Shown piece by piece: positions 9,650-21,862 of a DNA stretch of 64,000 nt (its first letter is position 1; each line of letters begins with the position of its first letter). The stretch is from Rhodococcus opacus (GTDB lineage Bacteria; Actinomycetota; Actinomycetes; Mycobacteriales; Mycobacteriaceae): assembly GCF_012396235.1 (NCBI RefSeq), contig NZ_JAAXPA010000018.1, forward strand, positions 90,042-154,041, given 5' to 3'. A model generated the notes under the pieces. The model was given only the letters and a program-made list of their open reading frames with translations. It searched no databases and was not told the origin of the DNA. A program made the translations under genes and the position numbers.

Positions 9650-11575
9650 GTGTGCGGACTGCTCGGGCTACTGACCTCTGGAGAAACCAGCGACAACGCC
9701 GTCTCACAGGTCGACCAGGCGATGCACTGCCTGCGGCACCGTGGGCCGGACGAGCACGGGACCTGGCACGACGACCACCTGGTCTTCGGGTTCAATCGGC
9801 TGTCGATCATCGACATCGAACACTCCCACCAGCCCCTGCGGTGGGGTCCGGTGGAGAATCCGGAACGCTACGCGCTGACGTTCAACGGCGAGATCTACAA
9901 CTACCTCGAGGTTCGTGCCGAACTCGCCGAGCAGTTCGGTGCGCAGTTCGTCACAGAGGGCGACAGCGAGGCCATCGTCGCAGCGTTCCACTACTGGGGC
10001 GAGGACGCGGTCCGCCGCCTGCGCGGCATGTTCGCGTTCGCGATCTGGGACACGGAGACGCGGGAATTGTTCCTCGCGCGCGATCCGTTCGGCATCAAAC
10101 CGCTCTTCCTGGCGACGGGCGTCGGCGGCACCGCGTTCGGTAGCGAGAAGAAGAGCCTGCTGGAACTGGCGAGCCTGATCGGCATCGGCACCGAACTCGA
10201 TCCGCGGGCCGTCGAGCACTACACCGTCCTTCAGTACGTGCCGGAGCCGGAAACCCTCCACAGGCAGATCCGCCGGCTCGAGTCCGGCTGCTTCGCGCGT
10301 GTGCGGCCGGGCGAAGAACCCGTGATCACCCGCTATTTCGCGCCCACGTTCCCGGTGCGTCCGTTCGCCGCGGGCACCGAGCAGGCCCGGTACCGCGAGA
10401 TCGCGGAGGCGCTCGAGGATTCGGTCGCCAAGCACATGCGCGCCGACGTCACGGTCGGTTCCTTCCTGTCGGGTGGCATCGACTCGACGGCCATCGCGGC
10501 GCTCGCGATGCGTCACAACCCGAACCTGATCACGTTCACCACCGGTTTCGAACGCGAAGGCTATTCCGAGGTCGACGTCGCAGCCGAATCCGCAGAAGCG
10601 ATCGGCGCGCGTCACGTGGTGAAGGTGGTGAGCCCGTCCGAGTTCGCCGCCGCCATCCCCGAGATCGTGTGGTACCTCGACGACCCGGTCGCCGATCCCG
10701 CGCTGGTGCCGTTGTGGTTCGTGGCCAAGGAAGCGCGCAAGCACGTCAAGGTCGTCCTGTCCGGTGAGGGCGCCGACGAGCTGTTCGGCGGCTACACCAT
10801 CTACCGCGAGCCGATTTCGCTGAAGCCGTTCGAGTACCTGCCCAAGGGACTGCGGCGGGCCGCCGGGAAGCTGTCCGAGCGCATCCCCGAGGGTACCCGC
10901 GGAAAGAGCCTGCTCAACCGCGGTTCACTGACCCTGGAAGAGCGGTACTACGGCAACGCGCGCAGCTTCAACGACGCACAGTTGCGCGCCGTCCTGCGCG
11001 ACTTCCGGCCGGAGTGGACGCACCGCGACGTCACCGACCCGATCTACGCGCAGTCGCAGGGGTGGGATCCGGTGGCCCGGATGCAGCACCTGGACCTGTT
11101 CACGTGGTTGCGCGGCGACATCCTCGTCAAGGCCGACAAGATGACGATGGCCAACTCGCTCGAACTTCGGGTGCCGTTCCTCGATCCCGAGGTCTTCAAG
11201 GTGGCGTCGCAGGTGCCGCTGGATCAGAAGATCACCAAGAGCACCACCAAGTACGCGCTGCGTCAGGCGCTGGAAGGCATCGTGCCCGGGCACGTGCTCC
11301 ATCGGGCGAAGCTGGGCTTCCCGGTGCCGCTGCGGCACTGGCTGCGCGGCACCGAACTGTTCGACTGGGCACACGAGCAGATCGCGGCGTCGGGCACCGA
11401 TCACCTGCTCGACAAGGCGGCGATCGCGAAGATGCTGAACGACCACCGGGACGGCGTGTCCGACCACAGCCGTCGCCTGTGGACCGTGCTGATCTTCATG
11501 GTCTGGCACGGCATCTTCGTGGAGAACCGCATCGTTCCGGAGATCGCCGAGCCGGCGTACCCGGTCTCGCTGTAG
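9650..11575 (+). CDS. asnB: Asparagine synthetase, glutamine-hydrolysing
   Basis: Converts aspartate, glutamine and ATP to asparagine. The 641-residue protein starts GTG-TGC, giving the catalytic Cys2 of a class II glutaminase domain ([25 protein letters not shown]). The C-terminal synthetase domain has the PP-loop ATP motif SGGIDS. Related AsnB-type amidotransferases in corynebacteria amidate diaminopimelate of peptidoglycan, so a cell-wall role cannot be excluded. It is divergent from ctaC and convergent with adenosine kinase, as in mycobacteria. Confidence 0.93.
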   Translation: MCGLLGLLTSGETSDNAVSQVDQAMHCLRHRGPDEHGTWHDDHLVFGFNRLSIIDIEHSHQPLRWGPVENPERYALTFNGEIYNYLEVRAELAEQFGAQFVTEGDSEAIVAAFHYWGEDAVRRLRGMFAFAIWDTETRELFLARDPFGIKPLFLATGVGGTAFGSEKKSLLELASLIGIGTELDPRAVEHYTVLQYVPEPETLHRQIRRLESGCFARVRPGEEPVITRYFAPTFPVRPFAAGTEQARYREIAEALEDSVAKHMRADVTVGSFLSGGIDSTAIAALAMRHNPNLITFTTGFEREGYSEVDVAAESAEAIGARHVVKVVSPSEFAAAIPEIVWYLDDPVADPALVPLWFVAKEARKHVKVVLSGEGADELFGGYTIYREPISLKPFEYLPKGLRRAAGKLSERIPEGTRGKSLLNRGSLTLEERYYGNARSFNDAQLRAVLRDFRPEWTHRDVTDPIYAQSQGWDPVARMQHLDLFTWLRGDILVKADKMTMANSLELRVPFLDPEVFKVASQVPLDQKITKSTTKYALRQALEGIVPGHVLHRAKLGFPVPLRHWLRGTELFDWAHEQIAASGTDHLLDKAAIAKMLNDHRDGVSDHSRRLWTVLIFMVWHGIFVENRIVPEIAEPAYPVSL

Positions 11576-11644
11576 GCGCTTCGCGCCCGTGCGCCTTCTT
11601 GGTAGTTGGCGCTACCAAAACGGCGCACGGGCGGCGGAGCCGCC
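11575..11644. repeat. 70-bp composite hairpin repeat, copy A, between asnB and adoK
   Basis: Main stem CGCCCGTGCGCC (11584-11595) pairs with 11622-11633. Inside it a second stem TTGGTAG/CTACCAA (11599-11605 with 11612-11618) forms. Each flank can make an alternative short hairpin, GGCGC-TTC-GCGCC (11575-11587) and GGCGGC-GGA-GCCGCC (11630-11644). The same architecture and largely the same bases recur at 21862-21931. It starts within the asnB stop codon and ends 2 nt before the adoK stop, so it probably works as a two-way terminator. Confidence 0.85.
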
Positions 11645-11646
11645 TG

Positions 11647-12657
<1,011 letters not shown>

Positions 12658-12726
12658 TCACCGTACCCCGGGGTACCACCACGATCGGTCGGCAGCACGG
12701 GGACCCGGGTACGTGGAGATCGGGCA

Positions 12727-12771
12727 CGAAAAAAGTCTGACGCGGCAGCCGGTCGGCGCCGCGTCAGACTT
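12727..12771 (-). terminator. Rho-independent terminator of the Fe-S carrier gene
   Basis: Read on the minus strand, a 14-bp perfect stem (12758-12771 with 12733-12746) is followed by a run of six T residues. This is the most canonical intrinsic terminator in the window. It lies 30 nt after the stop at 12801. Confidence 0.9.
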
Positions 12772-12800
12772 GTCGATTCAGTTGTACTTCGGCCTGGGAC

Positions 12801-13151
12801 TCAGTTGAAGGAGTCGCCGCAGGCGCACGAACCAGTCGCGTTGGGGTTGTCGATGGTGAAACCCTGCTTCTCGATGGTGTCGACGAAGTCGATCGAGGCA
12901 CCCTCGACGTACGGTGCGCTCATCCGGTCCACCGCGAGGGCGACGCCACCGAAGTCCACGATCAGGTCGCCGTCCAGGTTCCTGTCGTCGAAGAACAGCT
13001 GGTAACGCAGCCCTGCGCAGCCGCCGGGTTGCACGGCGATACGCAGTGCGAGGTCGTCACGACCTTCCTGATCGAGCAGCGCCTTCGCCTTGGCGGACGC
13101 GGCTTCGGTCATCTTGACGCCGTGGACGGCGGTCTCGTTCTGCACAGTCAT
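12801..13151 (-). CDS. A-type iron-sulfur carrier (HesB/IscA/ErpA family)
   Basis: A 116-residue Fe-S cluster carrier. The three conserved cysteines are present: one in QPGGCAGLRYQ and two in SCACGDSF at the C terminus. It matches the mycobacterial protein found at the same place beside adenosine kinase. The ATG at 13151 follows GGGAGAG; the longer frame to 13193 has no support. It probably delivers clusters to apo-proteins; LipA, QcrA and other Fe-S enzymes are encoded nearby, but a specific partner is not shown. Confidence 0.93.
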   Translation of the reverse strand: MTVQNETAVHGVKMTEAASAKAKALLDQEGRDDLALRIAVQPGGCAGLRYQLFFDDRNLDGDLIVDFGGVALAVDRMSAPYVEGASIDFVDTIEKQGFTIDNPNATGSCACGDSFN

Positions 13152-13289
13152 GGGCTCTCCCTGTAGTTCGTAACAAACCCGTGAACGCTTCAACGGTACT
13201 CCGCGCCCGACTTATTCCCGGGTTCCATTCCCTGCGGCAGCGTCCGCAGATCGATCCACGTCCATGGTATCCGACGTCGCGGATTCCGG

Positions 13290-14366
13290 TTACTGCCCTG
13301 CGGCCGCACCGTCCCATCCGCGGGCTGCGGCCGCGGCAAGGTCTCTCAGCTGCGCGTATGCGTCCGACATCGCGAGTTCGACCGATCCCGCGTGGTCCAC
13401 CAGCGACAGTGCCTCGTCGATGCCCGCGCTGTCGAGATCCGCGGGGTCGAGGAGCACCTGCCCGGCCAGGACGAGCGTCCCGATCGACCGCCGGCGGGCG
13501 GCAGCGGCAAGCGCGATCACGAGTTTCCCGCGCAGCGACTGCTGGTCGAGCCGGCCTTCCCCGGTGATCACGAGCTGGGCGGAGGCGAGTTGCCGATCCT
13601 GCCGGGTGCGTTGCGCGACCACGTGAGCACCGGATTCTCGGGTCGCGCCGAGGGCGAGCAGCGCGGCCCCGATGCCACCGGCGGCGCCGGCCCCGGCCTC
13701 GGCGGCGACCTCCCGGGCCGTCACCCGCTGCAGTTGCCCCGCCCATGCGGCGTTCCGGTCCTCGAGGAATGCGACGGTGTCGGGGTCGGCGCCCTTCTGC
13801 GGTCCGAACACGCGGGCGGCGCCGTGCTCGCCGAGCAACGGGTGCTCGACATCGGACGCGGCCACCAGTTCCACCGAGCGCAGGCGGGCGACGGCGGCAT
13901 CCGCACTCCCGAAACCCTGCGCGAGGGCTTCGACGAGGCCGCGGCCGCCGTCGGTGCAACTGCTGCCGCCGAGACCGACGACGATTCTGCTCGCCCCGGC
14001 ATCGAGGGCCGCTACCACGAGTTGGCCGACGCCCCGGCTGTGCGCGTCGCGGGCGGTGCGGGGCGTCGGCGGTCCGCCCAGCAGTCCGAGTCCGCAGGCC
14101 TGGGCGGATTCGAGGTAGGCGTCGGTGCCGTCGAGGAGCCAGCGGGCCGTGACGTCGGCGCCGAGGGGCCCTTCCACGACCGCGGTCCGGACGGTGCCGC
14201 CCGCAGCCGCGACCACGTCGACGAATCCGGGGCCGCCGTCGGACTGCGGCGCCTCGATCAGCTGGTCGTCCGGGCGCACGGCCGACCATCCCGCCGCGAT
14301 CGCGGCGGTCGCCTCGACGGCGGTCAGCGTTTCACCGAAGGAGTCCGGTGCGATCATCACTCGCAT
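13290..14366 (-). CDS. glxK: Glycerate kinase (GarK/GlxK family)
   Basis: ATP-dependent phosphorylation of D-glycerate. The 358-residue protein starts [20 protein letters not shown], the family N terminus, and contains [12 protein letters not shown], the glycine-rich [13 protein letters not shown] motif, and [18 protein letters not shown] at 14366 is the clear start; the frame runs on upstream only as an open antisense stretch over the next gene. Family members differ in making 2- or 3-phosphoglycerate; the sequence does not settle this. Confidence 0.9.
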   Translation of the reverse strand: MRVMIAPDSFGETLTAVEATAAIAAGWSAVRPDDQLIEAPQSDGGPGFVDVVAAAGGTVRTAVVEGPLGADVTARWLLDGTDAYLESAQACGLGLLGGPPTPRTARDAHSRGVGQLVVAALDAGASRIVVGLGGSSCTDGGRGLVEALAQGFGSADAAVARLRSVELVAASDVEHPLLGEHGAARVFGPQKGADPDTVAFLEDRNAAWAGQLQRVTAREVAAEAGAGAAGGIGAALLALGATRESGAHVVAQRTRQDRQLASAQLVITGEGRLDQQSLRGKLVIALAAAARRRSIGTLVLAGQVLLDPADLDSAGIDEALSLVDHAGSVELAMSDAYAQLRDLAAAAARGWDGAAAGQ

Positions 14367-14442
14367 CGGCGAAGTGTATGGCGACGGGCGCGACCCGGCA
14401 TTTCGATGTGAGGGCGGTTTTCCTCCCGGCGCCGTCTTCCCA

Positions 14443-14448
14443 TACTCT
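14443..14448 (+). promoter_or_regulatory. -10 element of the DUF3043 gene
   Basis: TACTCT ends 6 nt before the GTG at 14455, a leaderless layout. Confidence 0.6.
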
Positions 14449-14454
14449 GGAAGG

Positions 14455-15111
14455 GTGAAATTGCTACGCCGCGGTGATTCGGACAATTCAGACAAGCGGG
14501 ACGTCGAGGTCGCCGAGTCGTCCACGGCCCCGGAGGCGGAGTCCGCCGAACAGGCAGGCAAGGGCCGCCCGACCCCCAAGCGACGCGACGCCGAGGCGAA
14601 GCGACGCGGACCGGTCGCGCCCGCGCCCCTGACGGCGAAAGAGGCACGCGCCCGTAAGAAGGCCACCCGCGGTAGCAGGGAAGAGCGCAAGGTCGCCGCG
14701 GCGGAGCGACGCGCCACCGCCGCCGAGCGACGCGCCCGCATGCTCGCCGGCGAGGACAAGTATCTCCTCCCCCGCGACAAGGGCCCGGTCCGCGCGTACG
14801 TCCGCGACATCGTGGACGCCCGGCGCAACCTGGTCGGCCTGTTCATGCCGCTGGCCCTGGTTCTCATCATGGCGATGTTCGTCAGCCCGGCGTTGCAGGC
14901 GATCGTGACGCTCGCCATGCTCATCATGATGATGTTCATGGCCATCGAGGGCGTCTGGCTGGGCCGCAAGATCAACAATCAGGTGCGGGAGCGCTTCCCG
15001 GACACCCCCGACGGCGGTTTCAAGCTCGGGTGGTACGCGTTCGTGCGTGCGTCGCAGATCCGCAAGCTGCGCGCCCCCAAGCCGCGGGTGCGCCCCGGCG
15101 ACGCCATCTGA
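14455..15111 (+). CDS. DUF3043 membrane protein
   Basis: A 218-residue protein of unknown function, conserved next to glycerate kinase in mycobacteria. The first about 105 residues are highly charged (Lys/Arg/Glu/Ala-rich, probably helical). Two adjacent membrane helices follow (about 124-160, [20 protein letters not shown] and a Met-rich second helix), then a basic cytoplasmic tail. The GTG start fits the -10 element 6 nt upstream. Confidence 0.85.
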   Translation: MKLLRRGDSDNSDKRDVEVAESSTAPEAESAEQAGKGRPTPKRRDAEAKRRGPVAPAPLTAKEARARKKATRGSREERKVAAAERRATAAERRARMLAGEDKYLLPRDKGPVRAYVRDIVDARRNLVGLFMPLALVLIMAMFVSPALQAIVTLAMLIMMMFMAIEGVWLGRKINNQVRERFPDTPDGGFKLGWYAFVRASQIRKLRAPKPRVRPGDAI

Positions 15112-15114
15112 CGG

Positions 15115-15330
15115 TCAGTTGTGGGGCGCGCGGTGCGTCTCGGCGAGCAGCCGCCCCAGGTCGGCGTCGCGGTCGTAGGACAGGTCGGTCATGGGATCGG
15201 CCGGTCGGAAGAAGTTGTCGCGGTAGCTTTTCCGCAGTCGCGGATGGAGTGGACCCAGGTGCCGACCGGCGTACATCACGGCCGCATGCAGCACGAGGAG
15301 AAGTGCAACGAGGACGAGGAATTCGGTCAT
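15115..15330 (-). CDS. Small single-pass membrane protein
   Basis: A 71-residue hypothetical protein with one N-terminal membrane helix (MTEFLVLVALLLVLHAAVMY) and a basic, cytoplasmic-like tail (HPRLRKSYRDNFF). It converges on the DUF3043 gene with only 3 nt between stops. ATG 15330 was chosen because it puts the helix at the N terminus; a 36-codon upstream extension is possible but unsupported. No family recognised. Confidence 0.65.
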   Translation of the reverse strand: MTEFLVLVALLLVLHAAVMYAGRHLGPLHPRLRKSYRDNFFRPADPMTDLSYDRDADLGRLLAETHRAPHN

Positions 15331-15416
15331 GGCTGAAATTTTCCGCCCATTCACTTCCCGCCAACAGTGGCGGAATTGACGTTCTTCGTCAAAATACTGC
15401 CACTCCGGTCGGTTGG

Positions 15417-15422
15417 TAGCGT
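15417..15422 (+). promoter_or_regulatory. -10 element of cobU
   Basis: TAGCGT lies 8 nt before the GTG start at 15431, compatible with a leaderless cobU mRNA. No cobalamin riboswitch is seen upstream. Confidence 0.45.
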
Positions 15423-15430
15423 TTCCCTCC

Positions 15431-16078
15431 GTGCCCACCGCCGATTCCCCGGACCGCCCGAGCCGTCCGAACCAGACGTCGCGAACACTCGTGCTCGGCG
15501 GTGCACGCTCCGGAAAATCCGCTCACGCCGAGGAACTGACCCAGGCCCTGGCCGGGGCGGGCCGGGTGCGCTACGTCGCCACCAGTCACCGCGACCCCGA
15601 CGACCACGACTGGGAACACCGCATCGCTCAGCACCGCGATCGGCGTCCCCGCAGCTGGCTCACCGTGGAAACCGCGCACCGGCTCGACCTCGCCGACCAA
15701 CTGCGTTCCCCCACCGAAACTGCGGCCACCCTCGTCGACGATCTCGGCACCTGGCTCACCGTCGAACTCGACGGCGCCGCAGCCTGGGACTCGCCGCGCG
15801 GCACCATCACCCCACGCACGGACGAACTCGTCGCGAGCGTCCGCGACTACCGCGGCGCACTCGTGCTGGTGACTCCCGAGGTGGGCCTCGGCGTCATCCC
15901 CGAGACCCGGTCCGGTCGCCTGTTCCGCGACGAGATCGGCTCCCTCAACGCGCGGCTCGCCCAGGTCTGCGATCGCGTGGTCCTCGTCGTCGCCGGACTG
16001 ACCATGACCCTGAAAGATGATCCCGCACGCGAGTCGTGCGGGGCAGAAGTGTCCACTCGAGCGAGAGGCCAAGCGTGA
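15431..16078 (+). CDS. cobU: Adenosylcobinamide kinase / adenosylcobinamide-phosphate guanylyltransferase
   Basis: Bifunctional enzyme that phosphorylates adenosylcobinamide and adds GMP, activating the corrin side chain for nucleotide-loop assembly. The 215-residue protein has the P-loop GGARSGKS near residue 25, then [20 protein letters not shown] and the RPRSWLTVE segment typical of CobU/CobP. Its C-terminal motif [22 protein letters not shown] holds the family's second conserved block. GTG 15431 was chosen over a TTG at 15413. The stop overlaps cobT by 4 nt. Confidence 0.93.
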   Translation: MPTADSPDRPSRPNQTSRTLVLGGARSGKSAHAEELTQALAGAGRVRYVATSHRDPDDHDWEHRIAQHRDRRPRSWLTVETAHRLDLADQLRSPTETAATLVDDLGTWLTVELDGAAAWDSPRGTITPRTDELVASVRDYRGALVLVTPEVGLGVIPETRSGRLFRDEIGSLNARLAQVCDRVVLVVAGLTMTLKDDPARESCGAEVSTRARGQA

Positions 16079-17193
16079 CCAGCGAGTCCGTGAGCACCGA
16101 CCCCGGTCGGTTCGAACCCGTCACCCCACCCGACGAAGGGGTGCGCGCACAGGCCGAGGCCCGTCAGTTGCAGCTCACCAAACCGGCCGGCTCGCTCGGA
16201 CGCCTCGAGACGCTCGCATGCTGGGCCGCGGCCTGCCAGGGTGTCTGCCCGCCCGTCCCCTTCGCGCGGGCGCGCGTGGTGGTGTTCGCCGGCGACCACG
16301 GAGTGGCACGGACCGGCGTCTCGGCGTATCCGCCCGAGGTGACGGCCCAGATGGTCGCCAATTTCGTCGGCGGCGGGGCCGCCGTCAATGCTCTCGCGAA
16401 CCGGGCCGGCGCAAGCGTGCGCGTCGTCGACCTGTCCGTCGACGGCGACACGGATCCGTCGGTGTCCACGTTCAAGATTCGCCGCTCGTCGGGGGCGATC
16501 GACCGCGAGGACGCGCTCACACACGAGGAGACACTGAAGGCCATCGAGGCCGGACGGTCCATCGCCGACTCCGAAATCGATTCCGGCGCAGACCTGTTGA
16601 TCGCCGGCGACATGGGAATCGGCAACACCACGCCGGCCACCGTTCTCATCGCCGCGCTGACGGACACCGAACCGGTGGCGGCGGTCGGCCGGGGCACCGG
16701 TGTCGACGACGCCGGCTGGATCCGGAAGACGGCGGCGATCCGCGACGCGATGCGCCGGGCCCGGCCGGTGGTCCGGGACACGGTGGCGCTCCTGCGTACG
16801 GTGTCGGGCGCCGACCTCGCCGCGATGGCCGGCTTCCTCGCCCAGGCCTCCGCCCGCAAGACCCCGGTGATTCTCGACGGCGTGGTCGTCACGGCGGCCG
16901 CGATGGTCGCGGAGGAACTCGCGCACGGCGCCCGCGCGTGGTGGCTGGCCGGCCACCGTTCCACCGAACCGGCCCACACGATCGCACTGAAGCACCTGCA
17001 ACTCGACCCCCTCCTCGAACTCGACATGCGACTCGGCGAGGGATCCGGCGCCGTCACCGCGCTGCCGATCCTGCAGGGCGCCGTCGCCACGCTCGCGGAG
17101 ATGGCGACGTTCGCGGAGGCCGGAGTCAGCACCCGCGACGCCGAAAACGGCGAGGACACCGCCCCCGGCTCCGCCGCCGATACCGCGGGCTGA
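16075..17193 (+). CDS. cobT: Nicotinate-nucleotide--dimethylbenzimidazole phosphoribosyltransferase
   Basis: Makes alpha-ribazole phosphate, the lower-ligand nucleotide of cobalamin. The 372-residue product shows [46 protein letters not shown] and the C-terminal [12 protein letters not shown] block holding the catalytic Glu. GTG 16075 overlaps the cobU stop (GTGA) after GAGAGG. The C terminus has a short acidic tail. It is the middle gene of a cobU-cobT-cobS operon. Confidence 0.95.
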   Translation: MTSESVSTDPGRFEPVTPPDEGVRAQAEARQLQLTKPAGSLGRLETLACWAAACQGVCPPVPFARARVVVFAGDHGVARTGVSAYPPEVTAQMVANFVGGGAAVNALANRAGASVRVVDLSVDGDTDPSVSTFKIRRSSGAIDREDALTHEETLKAIEAGRSIADSEIDSGADLLIAGDMGIGNTTPATVLIAALTDTEPVAAVGRGTGVDDAGWIRKTAAIRDAMRRARPVVRDTVALLRTVSGADLAAMAGFLAQASARKTPVILDGVVVTAAAMVAEELAHGARAWWLAGHRSTEPAHTIALKHLQLDPLLELDMRLGEGSGAVTALPILQGAVATLAEMATFAEAGVSTRDAENGEDTAPGSAADTAG

Positions 17194-17195
17194 CC

Positions 17196-17936
17196 GTGTC
17201 GGGCGTACTGCTCGCGTTCTCCTGGCTGACGGTCCTCCCCCTGCGCGGACCGGATTCCGTGGACCGCGTGTCGGGCCGCCGCGCGATCCGGGCGGCGCCG
17301 GTGACCGGGGTCGCGCTGGGAGTCCTGGCCGCGGTGCTGCTGTGGGCGCTCGTGTCCGCCGGTCTCGACCCCGCCCTCGCCGGCCTGATGACGGTGGGTG
17401 CACACGCTCTCGCCACCCGGGGGATGCACATCGACGGTCTGTCCGACACCGTCGACGGGCTCGGCTGTTACGGGCCGCCGGAGCGGGCGCGGGCCGTGAT
17501 GCACAGCGGCGGCGCGGGCCCGTTCGGGGTGTGCGCCCTGGTGATCTGCCTGGGCGCGCAGGGACTGGCGTTCGGATCTCTGGCCGCCGCAGGACAATTC
17601 GCGTGCGTGGCCGTCGCCGTGGCGGCCGGGCGGGTGGCGGTCGTCTTCGCCTGCCGGCGCGGAATTCCCGCGTCGTCGACGGAAGGATTCGGCGCACTGG
17701 TCGCCGAGACCCAGTCACCGTGGACCGGCATCGCCTGGACCGTTCCGCTCCTCGCGGCGGCCGCGTGGTGCACCTCGCCGTGGTGGCAGGGACCGATCGT
17801 CGTGGCAGTCGCGCTGACGCTCACCGCGTTCCTGGTGGCTCACTGCGTCCGGCGATTCGCCGGCCTCAACGGCGACGTGCTCGGCGCCGTGCTCGAGATC
17901 ACCGTCACCATCTCGGCGATCGGTCTCACGTTCTGA
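17196..17936 (+). CDS. cobS: Adenosylcobinamide-GDP ribazoletransferase (cobalamin synthase)
   Basis: Integral membrane enzyme that joins adenosylcobinamide-GDP and alpha-ribazole (phosphate) to complete the cobalamin nucleotide loop. The 246 residues include the family start FSWLTVLPL, the signature ATRGMHIDGLSDTVDGLG with metal-binding acidic residues, and six or so hydrophobic helices. GTG 17196 lies 2 nt after the cobT stop, so translation is probably coupled. Confidence 0.94.
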   Translation: MSGVLLAFSWLTVLPLRGPDSVDRVSGRRAIRAAPVTGVALGVLAAVLLWALVSAGLDPALAGLMTVGAHALATRGMHIDGLSDTVDGLGCYGPPERARAVMHSGGAGPFGVCALVICLGAQGLAFGSLAAAGQFACVAVAVAAGRVAVVFACRRGIPASSTEGFGALVAETQSPWTGIAWTVPLLAAAAWCTSPWWQGPIVVAVALTLTAFLVAHCVRRFAGLNGDVLGAVLEITVTISAIGLTF

Positions 17937-17955
17937 GCGACCGCCGAAACCGAGA

Positions 17956-19059
17956 TCAGCGCAGTTTCGTCATCCACCCGTGGGTGTCGGCGAACGTTCC
18001 CCGCTGAATGCCGGTCAGCGTGTCGCGCAGGGCCATGGTGACCTCGCCGGGCTCGCCGTCGGCGATCGTGAACTCACCCTCGGCCGACTTGACCCGGCCG
18101 ACAGGCGTGATGACCGCCGCCGTACCGCACGCGAACACCTCGGTGATCTCGCCCGACTTGGTCTTGGTGCGCCATTCGTCGGTGCTGATCCGACGCTCGT
18201 CCACCGCGAAACCGGCGTCGGTCGCGAGGGTCAGCAGCGAGTTACGGGTGATACCCGGCAGCAACGAACCGGACAGGGACGGCGTCACGAGGCGGGCGTC
18301 GGATCCGGAGCCGAACACGAAGAAGAGGTTCATGCCGCCCATCTCCTCCACGTACGACCGTTCGATGGCGTCGAGCCACACCACCTGGTCGCAACCCTCG
18401 TCGGCGGCCTGCGCCTGCGCGAGAAGCGAAGCCGCGTAGTTACCCGCGAATTTCGCGGCGCCGGTGCCACCGGGTGCGGCGCGCACGTATTCCGTCGACA
18501 GCCACACGCTGACCGGCTTCACTCCACGCGGGAAGTAGGCGCCTGCGGGCGAGGCGATCAGCAGGTAGCGGTACTCGTCGGCCGGACGCACACCGAGTCC
18601 GGCCTCGGTGGAGAACATGAACGGGCGAAGGTACAGCGCGTCCTCACCACCGGCGGCGGGCACCCATTCGTGATCCAGCTCGAGCAGTTCGGTGATCGAC
18701 TTGACGAACAACTCCTCCGGTAGTTCCGGCATCGCGAGACGACGCGCCGACGTCGCGAGTCGTTCGGCGTTCGCCTCGAGGCGGAACGTCGAGATGCCGC
18801 CGTCGGGCTGCCGGTACGCTTTCAGCCCCTCGAAGATGGCCTGCCCGTAGTGCAGCACCATCGCGGCGGGGTCGAGCTGGAGCGGCCCGTACGGTTCCAC
18901 CTTGGCGTCGTGCCAGCCGAGCTCCGTGGAGTAGGTGATCGACACCATGTGGTCCGTGAAGTACCGACCGAATCCGGGCGCCGCCAGTATCTCTCGCCGT
19001 ACCTCGTCGGAGGTGAGGGCGGGATGCGGGACGCGAACGAACTCGGTGACACCTGTCAT
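17956..19059 (-). CDS. ilvE: Branched-chain amino acid aminotransferase
   Basis: PLP enzyme for the last step of valine, leucine and isoleucine synthesis and the first step of their breakdown. The 367 residues include [23 protein letters not shown], the PLP lysine in [12 protein letters not shown], and [15 protein letters not shown] 19059 was chosen over an in-frame ATG 12 codons upstream because the TAAGAT hexamer lies 7 nt before it (leaderless layout). Convergent with cobS and just downstream of gcvT on the same strand. Confidence 0.95.
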   Translation of the reverse strand: MTGVTEFVRVPHPALTSDEVRREILAAPGFGRYFTDHMVSITYSTELGWHDAKVEPYGPLQLDPAAMVLHYGQAIFEGLKAYRQPDGGISTFRLEANAERLATSARRLAMPELPEELFVKSITELLELDHEWVPAAGGEDALYLRPFMFSTEAGLGVRPADEYRYLLIASPAGAYFPRGVKPVSVWLSTEYVRAAPGGTGAAKFAGNYAASLLAQAQAADEGCDQVVWLDAIERSYVEEMGGMNLFFVFGSGSDARLVTPSLSGSLLPGITRNSLLTLATDAGFAVDERRISTDEWRTKTKSGEITEVFACGTAAVITPVGRVKSAEGEFTIADGEPGEVTMALRDTLTGIQRGTFADTHGWMTKLR

Positions 19060-19066
19060 GCCCGTG

Positions 19067-19072
19067 ATCTTA
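19067..19072 (-). promoter_or_regulatory. -10 element of ilvE
   Basis: TAAGAT (minus strand) lies 7 nt before the ATG at 19059; leaderless layout. Confidence 0.6.
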
Positions 19073-19122
19073 TCGAACGCCTTCCGCCGCCCCACGGCCG
19101 ACAGGTCGTCCGCGACAGGCGC

Positions 19123-20223
19123 TTACTTGGTGTTGATCTCCACGAACGGCGGAGACACCACCTCGGCGCGCAGGGAGCGTCCCCGGACGTCCACGGCGAT
19201 CTCGTCTCCCGCCGACACGCCGGCTCCGGAGTCGAGCAGCGCCAATGCGATCCCGACCTTGAGCGTGGGCGAGAACGTGCCCGACGTGGTCTCGCCGATC
19301 GACTCGCCGTCGCGCAGCACGGTCTGACCGGCGCGGAGAACCCCGCGGTCCATCGCCTTGATGCCCCACAGCGTGCGCGCCGGGCCGGACTCCTTTTCGT
19401 CGGTGAGCGTCTCCTTGCCCCAGAACTTCGGCTTCTTCCACCCGATCGCCCAGCCGCATCGCGCCTCGAGCGGGGAGATCTCCAGCGACAGTTCGTGCCC
19501 GTGCAGTGGGTATCCCATCTCGGTGCGCAGCGTGTCCCGGGCGCCGAGACCGGCGACCTGGCCGCCGTGGGCGCGGACCTGCTCGACCGCGGCCCGGAAC
19601 AGCTTCTCGCTGTCCTCCCAGCGCGGCAGCAGTTCGAACCCGACCTCGCCGGTGTACCCGCTGCGGCACACGCGGACGGGGACCCCGTCCCAGGTGGCGT
19701 CCGCGAAGGCCATGTACTCGATGTCGGTGGGCAGGCCGAGGGCGGTGAGTACGTCCGCCGACTTCGGGCCCTGGACGGCGATCACACCGAAGTCCCGGTG
19801 CTGGTTCTCCACGGTGACGCCCTCGGGCGCCGTGGCGGCCAGTGCCGCGACCACGTCCGCGGTGTTGGCCGCGTTGGGGACGAGGAACACCTCGTCGGGG
19901 CTCACGTAGTAGGCGATCAGATCGTCGATCACTCCGCCCGACGGCGTGCAGCACAGCGTGTACTGCGCCTTGCCGGGACCGATCTTGTCGAGATCGTTGG
20001 TCAGCGCCGAGTTCACGAAGGCTGCGGCGCCGCTGCCCCGCACGAGGGCCTTGCCGAGGTGGCTGACGTCGAACACCCCCACCGACTCGCGCACCGCGGT
20101 GTGTTCGGCGACGACACCGGCGTACGAGACGGGCATCTCCCAGCCGCCGAAGGGAGCGAACGTGGCCCCGAGTTCGACGTGAACGGCGTGGACGGGGCCT
20201 TGGGACAACTGCTCCTCGGTCAT
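19123..20223 (-). CDS. gcvT: Glycine cleavage system T protein (aminomethyltransferase)
   Basis: Transfers the methylene group from aminomethyl-lipoyl H protein to tetrahydrofolate. The 366 residues show the family N terminus ([20 protein letters not shown]), [18 protein letters not shown] and the C-terminal barrel domain. GcvH, GcvP and GcvL are not in the window. It needs lipoylated GcvH, made by the LipB/LipA pair encoded about 5 kb away. ATG 20223 has TAAGTT 7 nt upstream, a leaderless layout. Divergent from pepA. Confidence 0.95.
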   Translation of the reverse strand: MTEEQLSQGPVHAVHVELGATFAPFGGWEMPVSYAGVVAEHTAVRESVGVFDVSHLGKALVRGSGAAAFVNSALTNDLDKIGPGKAQYTLCCTPSGGVIDDLIAYYVSPDEVFLVPNAANTADVVAALAATAPEGVTVENQHRDFGVIAVQGPKSADVLTALGLPTDIEYMAFADATWDGVPVRVCRSGYTGEVGFELLPRWEDSEKLFRAAVEQVRAHGGQVAGLGARDTLRTEMGYPLHGHELSLEISPLEARCGWAIGWKKPKFWGKETLTDEKESGPARTLWGIKAMDRGVLRAGQTVLRDGESIGETTSGTFSPTLKVGIALALLDSGAGVSAGDEIAVDVRGRSLRAEVVSPPFVEINTK

Positions 20224-20230
20224 GGGCCTC

Positions 20231-20236
20231 AACTTA
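20231..20236 (-). promoter_or_regulatory. -10 element of gcvT
   Basis: TAAGTT (minus strand) lies 7 nt before the ATG at 20223; leaderless layout. Confidence 0.6.
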
Positions 20237-20344
20237 TCCGACCCCCGGGCGCACCGGGTAGGCGACGGCGGACGAGCACTACCATCGGAACGGACGTCAA
20301 CCATCCGACACCACCCGATCCCGAACCGCTGCAGGAGAGACACC

Positions 20345-21862
20345 GTGAGCACTCACACAGCCCGACCCCTCGGACCACAACTCGCCCTGGCCGGCACTGT
20401 CGGCAAGCGGGTGGACGTGCTGGTGATCGGGTTGACGTCGAGCTCGGACGGACCCGAAATCGCCCTCGGCGACGGCATCGTCGACGAATCGGTGCTGACC
20501 GATCTGCTCGACAAACTCGTCGCGGTCGGCGCCTCCGGCAAGGCGGAGGAGACGACCCGCATCCCGGCACCCGACACGCTTCCGGTCGACAGTGTGCTCG
20601 CCGTCGGACTCGGTTCGGCCGAGAAGCTCGACGCCGAGCAGATCCGCAAGTCCGCGGGCGCCGCGGCGCGTTCACTCAGTGGCGTCGGCACCGTCGCGAC
20701 CACCCTGTCCGTGCTCGATCTCGGTGCCGCAGCCGAAGGTTTCGCCCTCGGCGCGTACCGCTTCAACGAGTTCAAGTCCGCGAAATCCGCTCCCGGCCCG
20801 GACGCACAACCTGTCTCGCGGGTGGAGCTGCTGGTGTCGTCTCCGCGTGCGAAGGAGTCGAAGGAGACCCTCGCGCGCTCCGCGGCAATCGCCGACGCCG
20901 TCGCCACTGCGCGCGAATTCGTCAACACTCCCCCGAGCCACCTCTTCCCCGCCGAATTCGCCGACCGCGCAAAGGCTCTCGGCACCGACGCCGGACTGAA
21001 GGTCGAGGTCCTCGACGAGAAGGCGCTCGAAAAGAACGGGTACGGCGGCATCCTCGGGGTGGGCAAGGGCTCGTCTCGTCTGCCGCGGCTGGTCCGGCTG
21101 AGCTACTCCGCCAAGAAGCGGAACGCCCCCAAGGTCGCGCTCGTCGGCAAGGGCATCACGTTCGACACCGGCGGCATCTCCATCAAGCCCGCCGCAGGCA
21201 TGGAGAACATGACGTCCGACATGGGCGGCGCCGCAGCCGTTGTCGCCACCGTGGTCCTCGCCGCCAAGCTCGGACTGCCCGTCGACGTCACCGCCACCGT
21301 CCCGATGGCCGAGAACATGCCGTCGTCCACCGCGCAGCGTCCCGGCGACGTCCTCACCCAGTACGGCGGCACCACGGTGGAGGTCATCAACACCGACGCG
21401 GAGGGACGTCTCGTCCTCGCCGACGCCATCGTCCGCGCGTGCGAGGACGACCCCGACTACCTCATCGACACCGCGACCCTCACCGGCGCGCAGATGGTGG
21501 CACTGGGCAACCGGACGCCCGGTGTGATGGGCACCGACCAGTTCCGCGACCGCGTCGCCGCCATCTCCCAGGAGATCGGTGAGAACGCGTGGGCCATGCC
21601 GATGCCCGCCGAACTGCGCTCGGACCTCGATTCGAAGGTCGCCGACCTCGCCAACGTCACCAACCATCGCTGGGGCGGCATGCTCGCGGCGGCCCTGTAC
21701 CTCAAGGAGTTCGTCGCCGACGGCGTGCAGTGGGCGCACATCGACGTCGCCGGACCGGCGTACAACTCGTCGGGACCGTGGGGATACACCGGCCGCGGCG
21801 GCACCGGGGTGCCCGTGCGCACCATGATCTCGGTGATCGAGGACATCGCCGCCAACGGGTAG
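20345..21862 (+). CDS. pepA: Leucyl aminopeptidase (M17 family)
   Basis: Cytosolic dizinc exopeptidase removing N-terminal residues from peptides, 505 residues. The M17 signature [12 protein letters not shown] and the metal/active-site lysine region [20 protein letters not shown] are intact, with the hexamer-forming N-terminal macro-like domain before them. GTG 20345 follows GGAGAG. TACCAT about 60 nt upstream is a possible -10. In M. tuberculosis the corresponding gene (pepB) is also next to gcvT and ilvE. Confidence 0.95.
   Translation: MSTHTARPLGPQLALAGTVGKRVDVLVIGLTSSSDGPEIALGDGIVDESVLTDLLDKLVAVGASGKAEETTRIPAPDTLPVDSVLAVGLGSAEKLDAEQIRKSAGAAARSLSGVGTVATTLSVLDLGAAAEGFALGAYRFNEFKSAKSAPGPDAQPVSRVELLVSSPRAKESKETLARSAAIADAVATAREFVNTPPSHLFPAEFADRAKALGTDAGLKVEVLDEKALEKNGYGGILGVGKGSSRLPRLVRLSYSAKKRNAPKVALVGKGITFDTGGISIKPAAGMENMTSDMGGAAAVVATVVLAAKLGLPVDVTATVPMAENMPSSTAQRPGDVLTQYGGTTVEVINTDAEGRLVLADAIVRACEDDPDYLIDTATLTGAQMVALGNRTPGVMGTDQFRDRVAAISQEIGENAWAMPMPAELRSDLDSKVADLANVTNHRWGGMLAAALYLKEFVADGVQWAHIDVAGPAYNSSGPWGYTGRGGTGVPVRTMISVIEDIAANG

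Noticed and set aside
15331..15430. Cobalamin riboswitch upstream of cobU
   Set aside because: Only about 100 nt are available and the B12-box pattern is not seen.
18850..21582. A 910-codon plus-strand frame across ilvE, gcvT and pepA
   Set aside because: Antisense to ilvE and gcvT and out of frame with pepA; all three real genes have full conserved motifs.
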